DNA of 8,674 bases from an uncultured Gammaproteobacteria bacterium (GTDB lineage: Bacteria; Pseudomonadota; Gammaproteobacteria; Rariloculales; Rariloculaceae): positions 1-8,674 of the forward strand of contig CAMPKU010000196.1 of assembly GCA_946887385.1 (NCBI GenBank). Direction: 5' to 3'. Shown piece after piece: positions 1 through 8,674 of the stretch. Under the pieces are notes generated by a model, which worked only from the letters and a program-made list of their open reading frames with translations, ran no database searches and was not told the DNA's origin. A program made the translations under genes and the position numbers. How positions within the stretch are numbered: the first letter of the stretch is position 1; every line of letters starts with the position of its first letter.

Positions 1-50
1 AGGAGATCCGTTCTCTCGCGATCAACATCGAGCTCGACACGGCGGATTGA
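1..50 (+). CDS. rpoB: RNA polymerase beta subunit, C-terminal end (partial)
   Basis: Only the last 15 codons and the TGA stop are present, reading from base 3 as EIRSLAINIELDTAD. This matches the conserved C-terminus of bacterial RpoB, which in E. coli ends with a closely similar EIRSLGINIELEDE. The beta subunit forms one side of the active-site cleft of RNA polymerase, and its C-terminal end packs against beta prime. Its position directly upstream of rpoC, on the same strand with an 80-bp gap, is the standard rpoBC arrangement. The rest of the gene lies outside the window. Confidence 0.95.
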   Translation, partial: EIRSLAINIELDTAD

Positions 51-60
51 GCGGGAAGAG

Positions 61-92
61 GGGGACGGATTCATAAATCCGTCCTCGTCCCC
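61..92. repeat. Imperfect palindromic repeat between rpoB and rpoC (copy 1)
   Basis: Bases 63-71 (GGACGGATT) pair with 76-84 (AATCCGTCC) around a 4-base CATA loop. A second half-arm, GTCCCC at 87-92, can alternatively pair with GGGGAC at 61-66. The same core occurs as a perfect palindrome at 5396-5421, so this is a repeated element and not an isolated hairpin. It begins 10 bases after the rpoB stop and ends 38 bases before the rpoC start. In the rpoBC transcript it would fold as a stable hairpin that could affect rpoC expression, RNA processing or stability. It resembles REP-type palindromes linked to REP-associated tyrosine transposases; that link is from memory, and no transposase gene is in the window. 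Confidence 0.8.
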
Positions 93-130
93 GGTTTGGC
101 AACGAATATTTTTGCAGTAGGCGGTGCTTC

Positions 131-4335
<4,205 letters not shown>

Positions 4336-4339
<4 letters not shown>

Positions 4340-4435
4340 GGCTTTGGATAGGCGTGCCCGGCTTCCTGCCGGGCATGCCGACTCCGCCGGGGTGCCAAGC
4401 CCCTCCTTGTAGGGTCTATTACGCCTAAGGCTTTG
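4336..4435. repeat. Structured block bounded by 11-bp direct repeats after rpoC
   Basis: The sequence CTAAGGCTTTG occurs at 4336-4346 and again at 4425-4435. The left copy contains the rpoC stop codon TAA (4337-4339). Between them lie 78 bases with two inverted repeats: a 12-bp stem at 4351-4379 and a small GGGG/CCCC stem at 4389-4403. Direct repeats flanking a short, hairpin-rich, non-coding block are the pattern left by a small non-autonomous insertion with target-site duplication. A local duplication or chance could also explain it. No coding potential is seen inside. Confidence 0.5.
4351..4379 (+). terminator. Strong hairpin downstream of rpoC, possible terminator or processing site
   Basis: Bases 4351-4362 pair with 4368-4379 in a 12-bp GC-rich stem with one G-U pair and a 5-base TTCCT loop. 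It starts 12 bases after the rpoC stop, a typical place for a 3' end structure. No run of T follows, so it is not a textbook Rho-independent terminator. It could instead mark a processing or RNA-protecting hairpin at the end of the rpoBC message, or simply be part of the surrounding repeat-bounded block. Confidence 0.4.
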
Positions 4436-4514
4436 AACGCGCGCCTGTTCTTGGGCTGTCGCGTCCCTACGCCCGTGGCATTCCTCTTGCAGCATCGCGG
4501 TATCCGCCGACTGC

Positions 4515-4522
4515 GAGGAGGT
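4515..4522 (+). promoter_or_regulatory. Strong ribosome binding site of the M48 protease gene
   Basis: GAGGAGGT contains a full AGGAGG (4516-4521), with 7 bases between it and the ATG at 4529. This decides the start: an in-frame TTG at 4433 would add 32 residues ahead of what looks like a lipoprotein signal peptide and has no comparable site. Confidence 0.85.
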
Positions 4523-4528
4523 AGCGTC

Positions 4529-5365
4529 ATGGTCAGGAAAGCGATGCGGTGCATGCCGCTCATGGCGGCCGTGGTCGCCACGGCGTGCGTCACGAGCCCT
4601 ACGGGCCGGCGCCAGTTGTCACTGGTGTCGGAGGACGCCGCCATCGGCGCGTCGCAGGAGGCCTATGTGGCGCAGCTGGCCGAGCTGCGCCGCGAGGGCA
4701 AGGTGGTCGACGACTCGCGCGTCACCGGCCGAGTGGACCAGATCACCGAACGCCTGGTTGCGCAGGCAATTGCCAAACGCCCCGAAACGGCCGATTGGCA
4801 GTGGAGCGTGGTCGTCATCGAAGACCCCGACCAGGTCAACGCCTGGTGCATGGCCGGCGGCCGCATGGCCGTGTACACGGGCCTCCTGGAAAGACTCGAT
4901 CCCACCGACGACGAGCTGGCCCAGGTGCTCGCGCACGAGATCAGCCACGCCCTGGCGAACCACACGGCGGAGCGGATGTCGGTAGCGCTCGCGACGAGCG
5001 CGGGCGTAGCGTTGGCCGGCGCCGTGGCCGAGGACAACCCCGAGGGGGCGCAAAACGCCGCAGCGGCCGCCGCTCAGCTCGCGATCCAGCTGCCGAACAG
5101 CCGCAGCGCGGAGTCCGAGGCCGACGAGATCGGCATCGAGCTGGCCGCCAGAGCGGGGTACGACCCGAACGCCGCCGTGCGCCTGTGGCAAAAGATGGAA
5201 CAAGCAGCCGGCTCCGGCCCGCCGCAATTCCTGAGCACGCACCCGAGCCCCGCGAACCGGCAAGAGAAGCTCGCGGCCCTGGCGCCGCAGATGATGGCCT
5301 ATTACAACCAGGCGCGCGGCGATGCGCCGAGCCATCCCGTGGCCAGTGCCGTGGCGGCGCGCTGA
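4529..5365 (+). CDS. M48-family zinc metalloprotease, predicted lipoprotein
   Basis: This 278-residue protein begins with a short basic and hydrophobic segment ending VVATAC, a plausible lipobox with C20 as the lipidated residue, then TGRRQL, a string I associate with small exported M48 peptidases. The zinc-protease motif HEISH is at 136-140 (ligands H136 and H140, catalytic E137). The distal motif ESEAD at 195-199 should supply the third ligand, probably E195. STHPSPANR near 237-245 matches the conserved C-terminal histidine motif of the BepA, LoiP and YcaL group. Such enzymes degrade or help assemble outer-membrane proteins in the periplasm, which is the inferred role; the substrate cannot be told. 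It lies between rpoC and rpsL, where no protease is expected, and is bordered by a hairpin block and a palindromic repeat. I found no convincing promoter of its own, so read-through from rpoC is possible. Family assignment is firm; the exact subfamily is not. Confidence 0.93.
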   Translation: MVRKAMRCMPLMAAVVATACVTSPTGRRQLSLVSEDAAIGASQEAYVAQLAELRREGKVVDDSRVTGRVDQITERLVAQAIAKRPETADWQWSVVVIEDPDQVNAWCMAGGRMAVYTGLLERLDPTDDELAQVLAHEISHALANHTAERMSVALATSAGVALAGAVAEDNPEGAQNAAAAAAQLAIQLPNSRSAESEADEIGIELAARAGYDPNAAVRLWQKMEQAAGSGPPQFLSTHPSPANRQEKLAALAPQMMAYYNQARGDAPSHPVASAVAAR

Positions 5366-5369
5366 TCAT

Positions 5370-5405
5370 CGGACGGGGACGGATCGGGGACCGACGGGGA
5401 CGGAT
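5370..5405. repeat. Partial direct duplication next to the palindrome
   Basis: CGGACGGGGACGGAT at 5370-5384 recurs with one change (CCGACGGGGACGGAT) at 5391-5405, a 21-base shift. The second copy is the left arm of the perfect palindrome; the first is an extra half-arm only. The array begins 5 bases after the protease stop codon. A similar extra half-arm is present on the right side of the repeat at 61-92. Confidence 0.8.
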
Positions 5406-5421
5406 TTATAAATCCGTCCCC
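5396..5421. repeat. Perfect 26-bp palindromic repeat (copy 2)
   Basis: Two inverted copies of the 13-base half-site GGGGACGGATTTA meet with no spacer, giving a perfect palindrome. As RNA it would fold into a GC-clamped hairpin on either strand. It is followed by CTCTTGTT, a weak T-rich tail, so it might also help end transcription from the protease gene. The core is shared with copy 1 at 61-92. Its A/T-rich centre (5404-5413) lies just upstream of the predicted rpsL promoter. Confidence 0.9.
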
Positions 5422-5426
5422 TCTTG

Positions 5427-5455
5427 TTGACGGCAATGAGCCCGGCCCATAGAAT
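5427..5455 (+). promoter_or_regulatory. Predicted sigma70 promoter of the str operon
   Basis: A -35 box TTGACG (5427-5432) and a -10 box TAGAAT (5450-5455), each one base from consensus, are separated by the optimal 17 bases. The expected transcription start is near 5462, giving a leader of about 130 bases before rpsL. The region between the -10 box and the start reads TCCGGG. A GC-rich discriminator of this kind is typical of ribosomal promoters under negative control by ppGpp and DksA, so stringent control is a reasonable inference. The A/T tract ATTTATAAAT at 5404-5413 falls at about -58 to -49, where an UP element would bind the alpha-subunit C-terminal domains. Confidence 0.75.
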
Positions 5456-5464
5456 TCCGGGCTC
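5438..5464 (+). other. Inverted repeat around the -10 box of the str promoter
   Basis: GAGCCCGG at 5438-5445 is complementary to CCGGGCTC at 5457-5464, with an 11-base loop holding the -10 box. Transcripts from the predicted start would contain only the end of the right arm, so the full hairpin would form only in read-through RNA coming from upstream. It may therefore be a weak terminator for upstream transcription (there is no T-run) or an operator-like dyad, or be incidental. Confidence 0.45.
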
Positions 5465-5538
5465 TCTGCGCACTTTAGCGGCGGTTTCCGAGGCCATAGT
5501 TCGCGCCCCGGAGCGGCTAGCGTAGAAGATGTCCCGCG

Positions 5539-5571
5539 GGCCCGGATGCCGAAAACGGTCGGCAACGGGCC
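5539..5571 (+). other. Leader hairpin just upstream of the rpsL ribosome binding site
   Basis: GGCCCG (5539-5544) pairs with CGGGCC (5566-5571). Inside, GCCG (5548-5551) pairs with CGGC (5560-5563), giving a two-part stem with a small internal loop and an 8-base apical loop. The left arm overlaps CCCGCGGG (5533-5540), which offers an alternative fold. The hairpin ends 11 bases before the GGAAG ribosome binding site (5583-5587) of rpsL. It could be a site for translational feedback or simply leader structure; no ribosomal-protein binding motif was recognised. Confidence 0.4.
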
Positions 5572-5593
5572 ACAATTTATTTGGAAGCATTGA

Positions 5594-5968
5594 ATGGCGA
5601 CGACCAACCAACTCGTTCGTAAACCGCGCGTTGCGCTCAAAACCAAGAGCAGCGTGCCCGCGCTGAACTCCTCGCCGCAAAAGCGCGGCGTGTGCACGCG
5701 CGTCTATACCACCACGCCGAAGAAGCCGAACTCGGCCATGCGGAAGGTGGCGCGCGTTCGCCTCACCAACGGGTTCGAGGTCACGAGCTATATCGGCGGC
5801 GAAGGCCACAATCTCCAAGAGCACTCGGTGGTGTTGATTCGCGGCGGCCGCGTCAAAGACTTGCCCGGCGTGCGCTATCACGTGGTGCGCGGCACGCTCG
5901 ATTGCGGCGGCGTCAGCGATCGGCGTCAGGGTCGTTCCAAGTACGGCGCCAAGCGGCCGAAGGGTTAA
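5594..5968 (+). CDS. rpsL: 30S ribosomal protein S12
   Basis: The product has 124 residues, the normal bacterial length. S12 sits at the decoding centre of the small subunit and helps monitor codon-anticodon pairing. The core [13 protein letters not shown] (39-51) and the [13 protein letters not shown] segment (84-96) are present. K43 and K88, the positions at which streptomycin resistance usually arises, are both wild type, as is D89, the residue that is methylthiolated in E. coli. The segment after the N-terminus ([15 protein letters not shown]) is less basic than in E. coli, and M49 replaces the leucine of the E. coli protein; neither is alarming. The ATG follows GGAAG (5583-5587) by 6 bases. 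It is the first gene of the str transcription unit. Confidence 0.99.
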   Translation: MATTNQLVRKPRVALKTKSSVPALNSSPQKRGVCTRVYTTTPKKPNSAMRKVARVRLTNGFEVTSYIGGEGHNLQEHSVVLIRGGRVKDLPGVRYHVVRGTLDCGGVSDRRQGRSKYGAKRPKG

Positions 5969-5980
5969 AAGAAGGGTTAA
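5959..5980 (+). repeat. Short tandem duplication making the rpsL end and rpsG ribosome binding site
   Basis: GAAGGGTTAA occurs at 5959-5968 and 5971-5980, a 12-base shift. The first copy encodes the end of S12 (Lys-Gly-stop). The second is non-coding and supplies the GAAGGG ribosome binding site of rpsG, 6 bases before its ATG. Confidence 0.8.
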
Positions 5981-5982
5981 GC

Positions 5983-6462
5983 ATGTCGAGACGAGCACAA
6001 GCCCCGCGACGCGACTCCTTGCCGGACCCGAAGTTCGGCAATGCGATGCTCGCTAAATTCATCAACATGGTGATGAAGAGCGGTAAGAAGTCCGTCGCCG
6101 AGAAGATCGTCTACGGCGCCATCGACCGCATGTCGGAACGCGTGGGCAAGGATCAAAGCCGCGCTATCGAGATGCTTGGAGCCGCGCTCGACAACATCAA
6201 GCCCGCCGTCGAGGTGAAGTCGCGGCGTGTCGGCGGCGCCACGTATCAGGTGCCCGTCGAAGTACGGGCCGCGCGCCGCGAGACGCTGGCCATGCGCTGG
6301 GCCATCGAGGCCGCGCGCGTGCGCTCCGAGAAGAGCATGGCCATGCGCCTTGCGCACGAGCTCATCGACGCCGCCGAGAACCGCGGCGCCGCCGTCAAGA
6401 AGCGCGAAGACACTCACCGCATGGCCGACGCCAACAAAGCGTTCGCGCACTATCGCTGGTAG
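5983..6462 (+). CDS. rpsG: 30S ribosomal protein S7
   Basis: The product has 159 residues, close to the 156 of the shorter E. coli form. S7 binds the 3' major domain of 16S rRNA, nucleates assembly of the small-subunit head and lines the E site. Diagnostic segments are LPDPKFGN (13-20), the [20 protein letters not shown] stretch (76-95) and the C-terminal [21 protein letters not shown]. It stops at this tryptophan and lacks the long tail of E. coli K-12 S7. The ATG at 5983 is chosen because it begins MSRR in line with the family and follows GAAGGG (5971-5976); the same frame stays open farther upstream inside rpsL, but that extension is not S7-like. Only 14 bases separate it from rpsL, so translation is probably coupled. 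Confidence 0.99.
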   Translation: MSRRAQAPRRDSLPDPKFGNAMLAKFINMVMKSGKKSVAEKIVYGAIDRMSERVGKDQSRAIEMLGAALDNIKPAVEVKSRRVGGATYQVPVEVRAARRETLAMRWAIEAARVRSEKSMAMRLAHELIDAAENRGAAVKKREDTHRMADANKAFAHYRW

Positions 6463-6483
6463 CGATGGTCAGGCGGCCTACAC

Positions 6484-8580
6484 ATGGCACGGAAGACCCC
6501 ACTCGCGCGGTATCGGAATATCGGCATCATGGCGCACGTCGATGCCGGCAAGACGACGACTACCGAGCGCATCCTGTTCTACACGGGGGTCTCGCGCAGC
6601 TTGGGTGAGGTCGATGACGGCGCAGCCGTCATGGACTGGATGGAGCAGGAGCAAGAGCGCGGCATCACGATCACGTCGGCCGCCACCACCTGCTTTTGGA
6701 ACGGGATGAGCCGCCGGCTCCCCGAGCACCGCATCAATCTCATCGATACGCCGGGGCACATCGACTTCACGGTCGAGGTGCAGCGCTCGTTGCGCGTGCT
6801 CGACGGCGCGGTGGCCGTCTTCTGCTCCGTCGGCGGCGTGGAATCGCAAACCGAGACCGTGTGGCGCCAAGCAAACAAGTACGGCGTGCCGCGGATTGCG
6901 TTCGTGAACAAGATGGATCGGCCGGGCGCCGATTTCTACCGAGTGCTCGAGCAGATTGGAAGTCGCCTCGACGCGAAGCCCGTTGCGTTGCAGCTGCCGA
7001 TCGGCAGCGAAGACGCGTTCGAAGGCGTGGTCGATCTCGTCACGATGAAAGCCATTCGCTGGGACGAAAAGACGCTCGGCATGCGCGTCATCGAGGGAGA
7101 GATACCCGCAGCGCTCGCCGAGCGAGCCGCCGAGTATCGTGCCAAGGTCGTCGAGGCGGCTGCGGACGCCGACGAGCGCTTGCTCGAGAAGTTCTTGGAG
7201 CAGGGCAGCTTGAGCGTCGACGAAATTCGTGCCGGTCTGCGCGCGCGCTGCTTGGCGGGCGACATCGTGCCCGCGCTGTGCGGCTCGGCATTCCGCAACA
7301 AGGGCGTGCAAGCGCTGCTCGACGCCGTTGTGTTCTATCTGCCTGCGCCGTCCGACCGCGTTGCGGTGAAGGGCGTGCTGCCCGACGGCAGCGAAAGCGA
7401 GCGCAGCCCCAGCGACAAAGCGCCGTTTGCCGCGTTCGCTTTCAAGATTGCGAGCGATCCCGTGGATGGCGGGCTCACGTTTTTCCGCGTGTACTCGGGC
7501 GTGCTGCGCTCGGGCGACGCCGTATACGTGCCGCAGCGGGACAAGACCGAAACCGTTGGCCGGCTCGTGCAGATGCATGCCAATGAGCGTTCCGAGATCG
7601 CAGAGGTTCGTGCCGGCGACATCGCGGCGGCCGTCGATCTCAAGGACGTGACCACCGGCGACAGCCTCACCGATCCGAAGAGTCCCATCACGCTCGAGGT
7701 CATTGAATTTCCCGAGCCCGTCATCGCAGCGGCCCTGGAGCCCAAAACGGCGGCGGACCATGGCCGCTTGAGCGGCGCGCTCGCGGCGCTCGTGCGCGAG
7801 GATCCCACGCTGCGTGTGCGCGTCGATGTCGACTCGGGCCAAACCATTTTGAGCGGCATGGGCGAGCTGCATCTCGAGATCGTCGTGGACCGCATGCAGC
7901 GTGAATTCGGAGTGGCGGCCAAGCTCGGCCGGCCGCAAGTGGCCTATCGCGAGACCATTCGCCGAGTTGTGGAGCAGGAAGGCAAGTTCGTACGGCAGGG
8001 CGCCGGCCGCGAGCAGCAAGCGCACGTCTGGCTCAAGCTCGAGCCGCTCCCGCCGGGGCAAGGTGCCGAGTTCGTGGCCGCCGTGGCCGAGCACGCCGTG
8101 CCCGCGGCGCTCGTGCCTGCGGTGGAGCGAGGCGTTCGCGAGCAGATGGCGAGCGGCGTGATGGCGGGGTACCCCGTCGTCGACGTGCGCGTCACGTTGT
8201 TCGACGGCTCGCACCACGCCTCCGACTCTGCACCCGCCGCGTTCGAGCACGCCGCCGCGGCCGCGTTCAAGGAAGGCGCGCGCAAGGCGCGGCCCACGTT
8301 GCTCGAGCCCATCATGAATGTGGAGGTTGTGACGCCGCACGCCTACATGGGCGACATCGGCGGCGACTTGAGCCGCCGCCGCGGTGTGTTGGAAACCATC
8401 GAGGACGCGCCCGCCGGGAAAATCGTACGTGCGCGCGTGCCGCTCGCCGAGATGTTCGGCTATGCCACGGCGCTGCGCTCGTTGAGCCAGGGCCGGGCTA
8501 CGTATTCGATGGAGTTCGCGCAGTACGCCGAAGCGCCGGCCAACGTCAGTCAGCACGTCATCAAGGACCGCGCCGCCTAG
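6484..8580 (+). CDS. fusA: Elongation factor G
   Basis: The product has 698 residues (E. coli 704) and is the GTPase that drives tRNA-mRNA translocation and, with RRF, ribosome recycling. GTPase motifs: G1 AHVDAGKT at 17-24, switch I RGITIT at 59-64, G3 DTPGH at 88-92 with catalytic H92, NKMD at 142-145 and GSAF at 267-270. Domain III carries [15 protein letters not shown]. Domain IV is recognisable, with [10 protein letters not shown] near 561-570 and the tip histidine H578, but several usually invariant stretches are altered: GRGQYGHV becomes GREQQAHV (508-515), GGxIPxEYIPAV becomes [12 protein letters not shown] (536-547), and the segment after DSS is alanine-rich. Domain V is conventional ([26 protein letters not shown]). 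The start follows rpsG by 21 bases with a weak site (AGGCGG at 6471-6476). Position between rpsG and tuf supports the housekeeping fusA assignment. Confidence 0.97.
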   Translation: MARKTPLARYRNIGIMAHVDAGKTTTTERILFYTGVSRSLGEVDDGAAVMDWMEQEQERGITITSAATTCFWNGMSRRLPEHRINLIDTPGHIDFTVEVQRSLRVLDGAVAVFCSVGGVESQTETVWRQANKYGVPRIAFVNKMDRPGADFYRVLEQIGSRLDAKPVALQLPIGSEDAFEGVVDLVTMKAIRWDEKTLGMRVIEGEIPAALAERAAEYRAKVVEAAADADERLLEKFLEQGSLSVDEIRAGLRARCLAGDIVPALCGSAFRNKGVQALLDAVVFYLPAPSDRVAVKGVLPDGSESERSPSDKAPFAAFAFKIASDPVDGGLTFFRVYSGVLRSGDAVYVPQRDKTETVGRLVQMHANERSEIAEVRAGDIAAAVDLKDVTTGDSLTDPKSPITLEVIEFPEPVIAAALEPKTAADHGRLSGALAALVREDPTLRVRVDVDSGQTILSGMGELHLEIVVDRMQREFGVAAKLGRPQVAYRETIRRVVEQEGKFVRQGAGREQQAHVWLKLEPLPPGQGAEFVAAVAEHAVPAALVPAVERGVREQMASGVMAGYPVVDVRVTLFDGSHHASDSAPAAFEHAAAAAFKEGARKARPTLLEPIMNVEVVTPHAYMGDIGGDLSRRRGVLETIEDAPAGKIVRARVPLAEMFGYATALRSLSQGRATYSMEFAQYAEAPANVSQHVIKDRAA

Positions 8581-8605
8581 GCGGCCGCATTAGCCAAAAA
8601 TCGCA

Positions 8606-8612
8606 AGAGGAA
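8606..8612 (+). promoter_or_regulatory. Ribosome binding site of tuf
   Basis: AGAGGAA lies in the 38-base fusA-tuf gap, with its AGAGG core (8606-8610) 8 bases before a GTG codon at 8619. It supports the GTG start; no ATG in this frame is near. Confidence 0.75.
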
Positions 8613-8618
8613 ACGACC

Positions 8619-8674
8619 GTGTCGAAGGAAAAATTCCAACGCAGCAAGCCGCACGTGAACGTGGGGACGATTGG
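8619..8674 (+). CDS. tuf: Elongation factor Tu, N-terminal fragment (partial)
   Basis: Eighteen full codons are present, reading MSKEKFQRSKPHVNVGTI from a GTG start, followed by two bases of a glycine codon. This is the conserved EF-Tu N-terminus (E. coli MSKEKFERTKPHVNVGTIG), cut off just before the GTP-binding P-loop. EF-Tu delivers aminoacyl-tRNA to the ribosome. Its place right after fusA on the same strand is the usual end of the str operon. The GTG start is mildly unusual for so highly expressed a gene but has a good ribosome binding site. Confidence 0.95.
   Translation, partial: MSKEKFQRSKPHVNVGTI

Noticed and set aside
4389..4414. Rho-independent terminator from GGGG/CCCC followed by TCCTTGT
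   Set aside because: The stem is only 4 bp and the T content of the tail is poor; treated only as part of the repeat-bounded block.
4433..4528. Upstream TTG start for the M48 protease, adding 32 residues
   Set aside because: No ribosome binding site, the extra residues place a non-signal sequence before the lipoprotein signal peptide, and the ATG at 4529 has a full AGGAGG.
4436..4528. Sigma70 promoter for the protease gene
   Set aside because: TTGAAC at 4433 and TTGGGC at 4451 lack any -10-like box at 16-18 bases, so no promoter is claimed.
5692..5982. Long N-terminal extension of the rpsG frame within rpsL
   Set aside because: It overlaps rpsL in another frame and is not S7-like; the ATG at 5983 matches the family start.
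6478..8556. A 692-codon open frame on the minus strand opposite fusA
   Set aside because: Its sequence is a low-complexity Arg, His and Ala rich translation typical of the antisense of GC-rich genes, with no recognisable motif, and fusA on the other strand is certain.

Overview
The window is a GC-rich, all-plus-strand piece of the classic bacterial rpoBC-str ribosomal region, most likely from a gammaproteobacterium. The RpoC protein follows the Escherichia coli layout almost residue for residue: the first zinc site and catalytic aspartates have E. coli numbering, and a large insertion sits in the trigger loop. S12, S7, EF-G and EF-Tu follow in the usual str order. The palindromic repeats are also of a kind I associate with environmental gammaproteobacteria (from memory, not searched).

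Layout: the last 15 codons of rpoB (to 50); an 80-bp gap carrying a hairpin repeat; rpoC (131-4339); a 189-bp gap holding a small structured element between 11-bp direct repeats; a gene for a predicted M48-family zinc metalloprotease lipoprotein (4529-5365); a 228-bp gap with a perfect 26-bp palindrome, a strong sigma70-type promoter and a leader with hairpins; rpsL (5594-5968); rpsG (5983-6462); fusA (6484-8580); and the first 18 codons of tuf (from 8619, GTG start).

rpoB and rpoC encode the two catalytic subunits of RNA polymerase. rpsL, rpsG, fusA and tuf encode two 30S proteins and the two main elongation GTPases, so most of the window is core transcription and translation. The metalloprotease gene is the outlier: a predicted envelope quality-control enzyme placed between the two housekeeping units and bordered on both sides by repeat or hairpin sequence. 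The promoter at 5427-5455 suggests that the str genes are transcribed from their own start rather than only by read-through from rpoC.

I see no new defence, mobile or RNA system. The points of interest are modest: the repeat elements and their placement, the inserted protease gene, an EF-G with altered domain IV motifs, and an S12-S7 junction too short for the E. coli type of S7 control.
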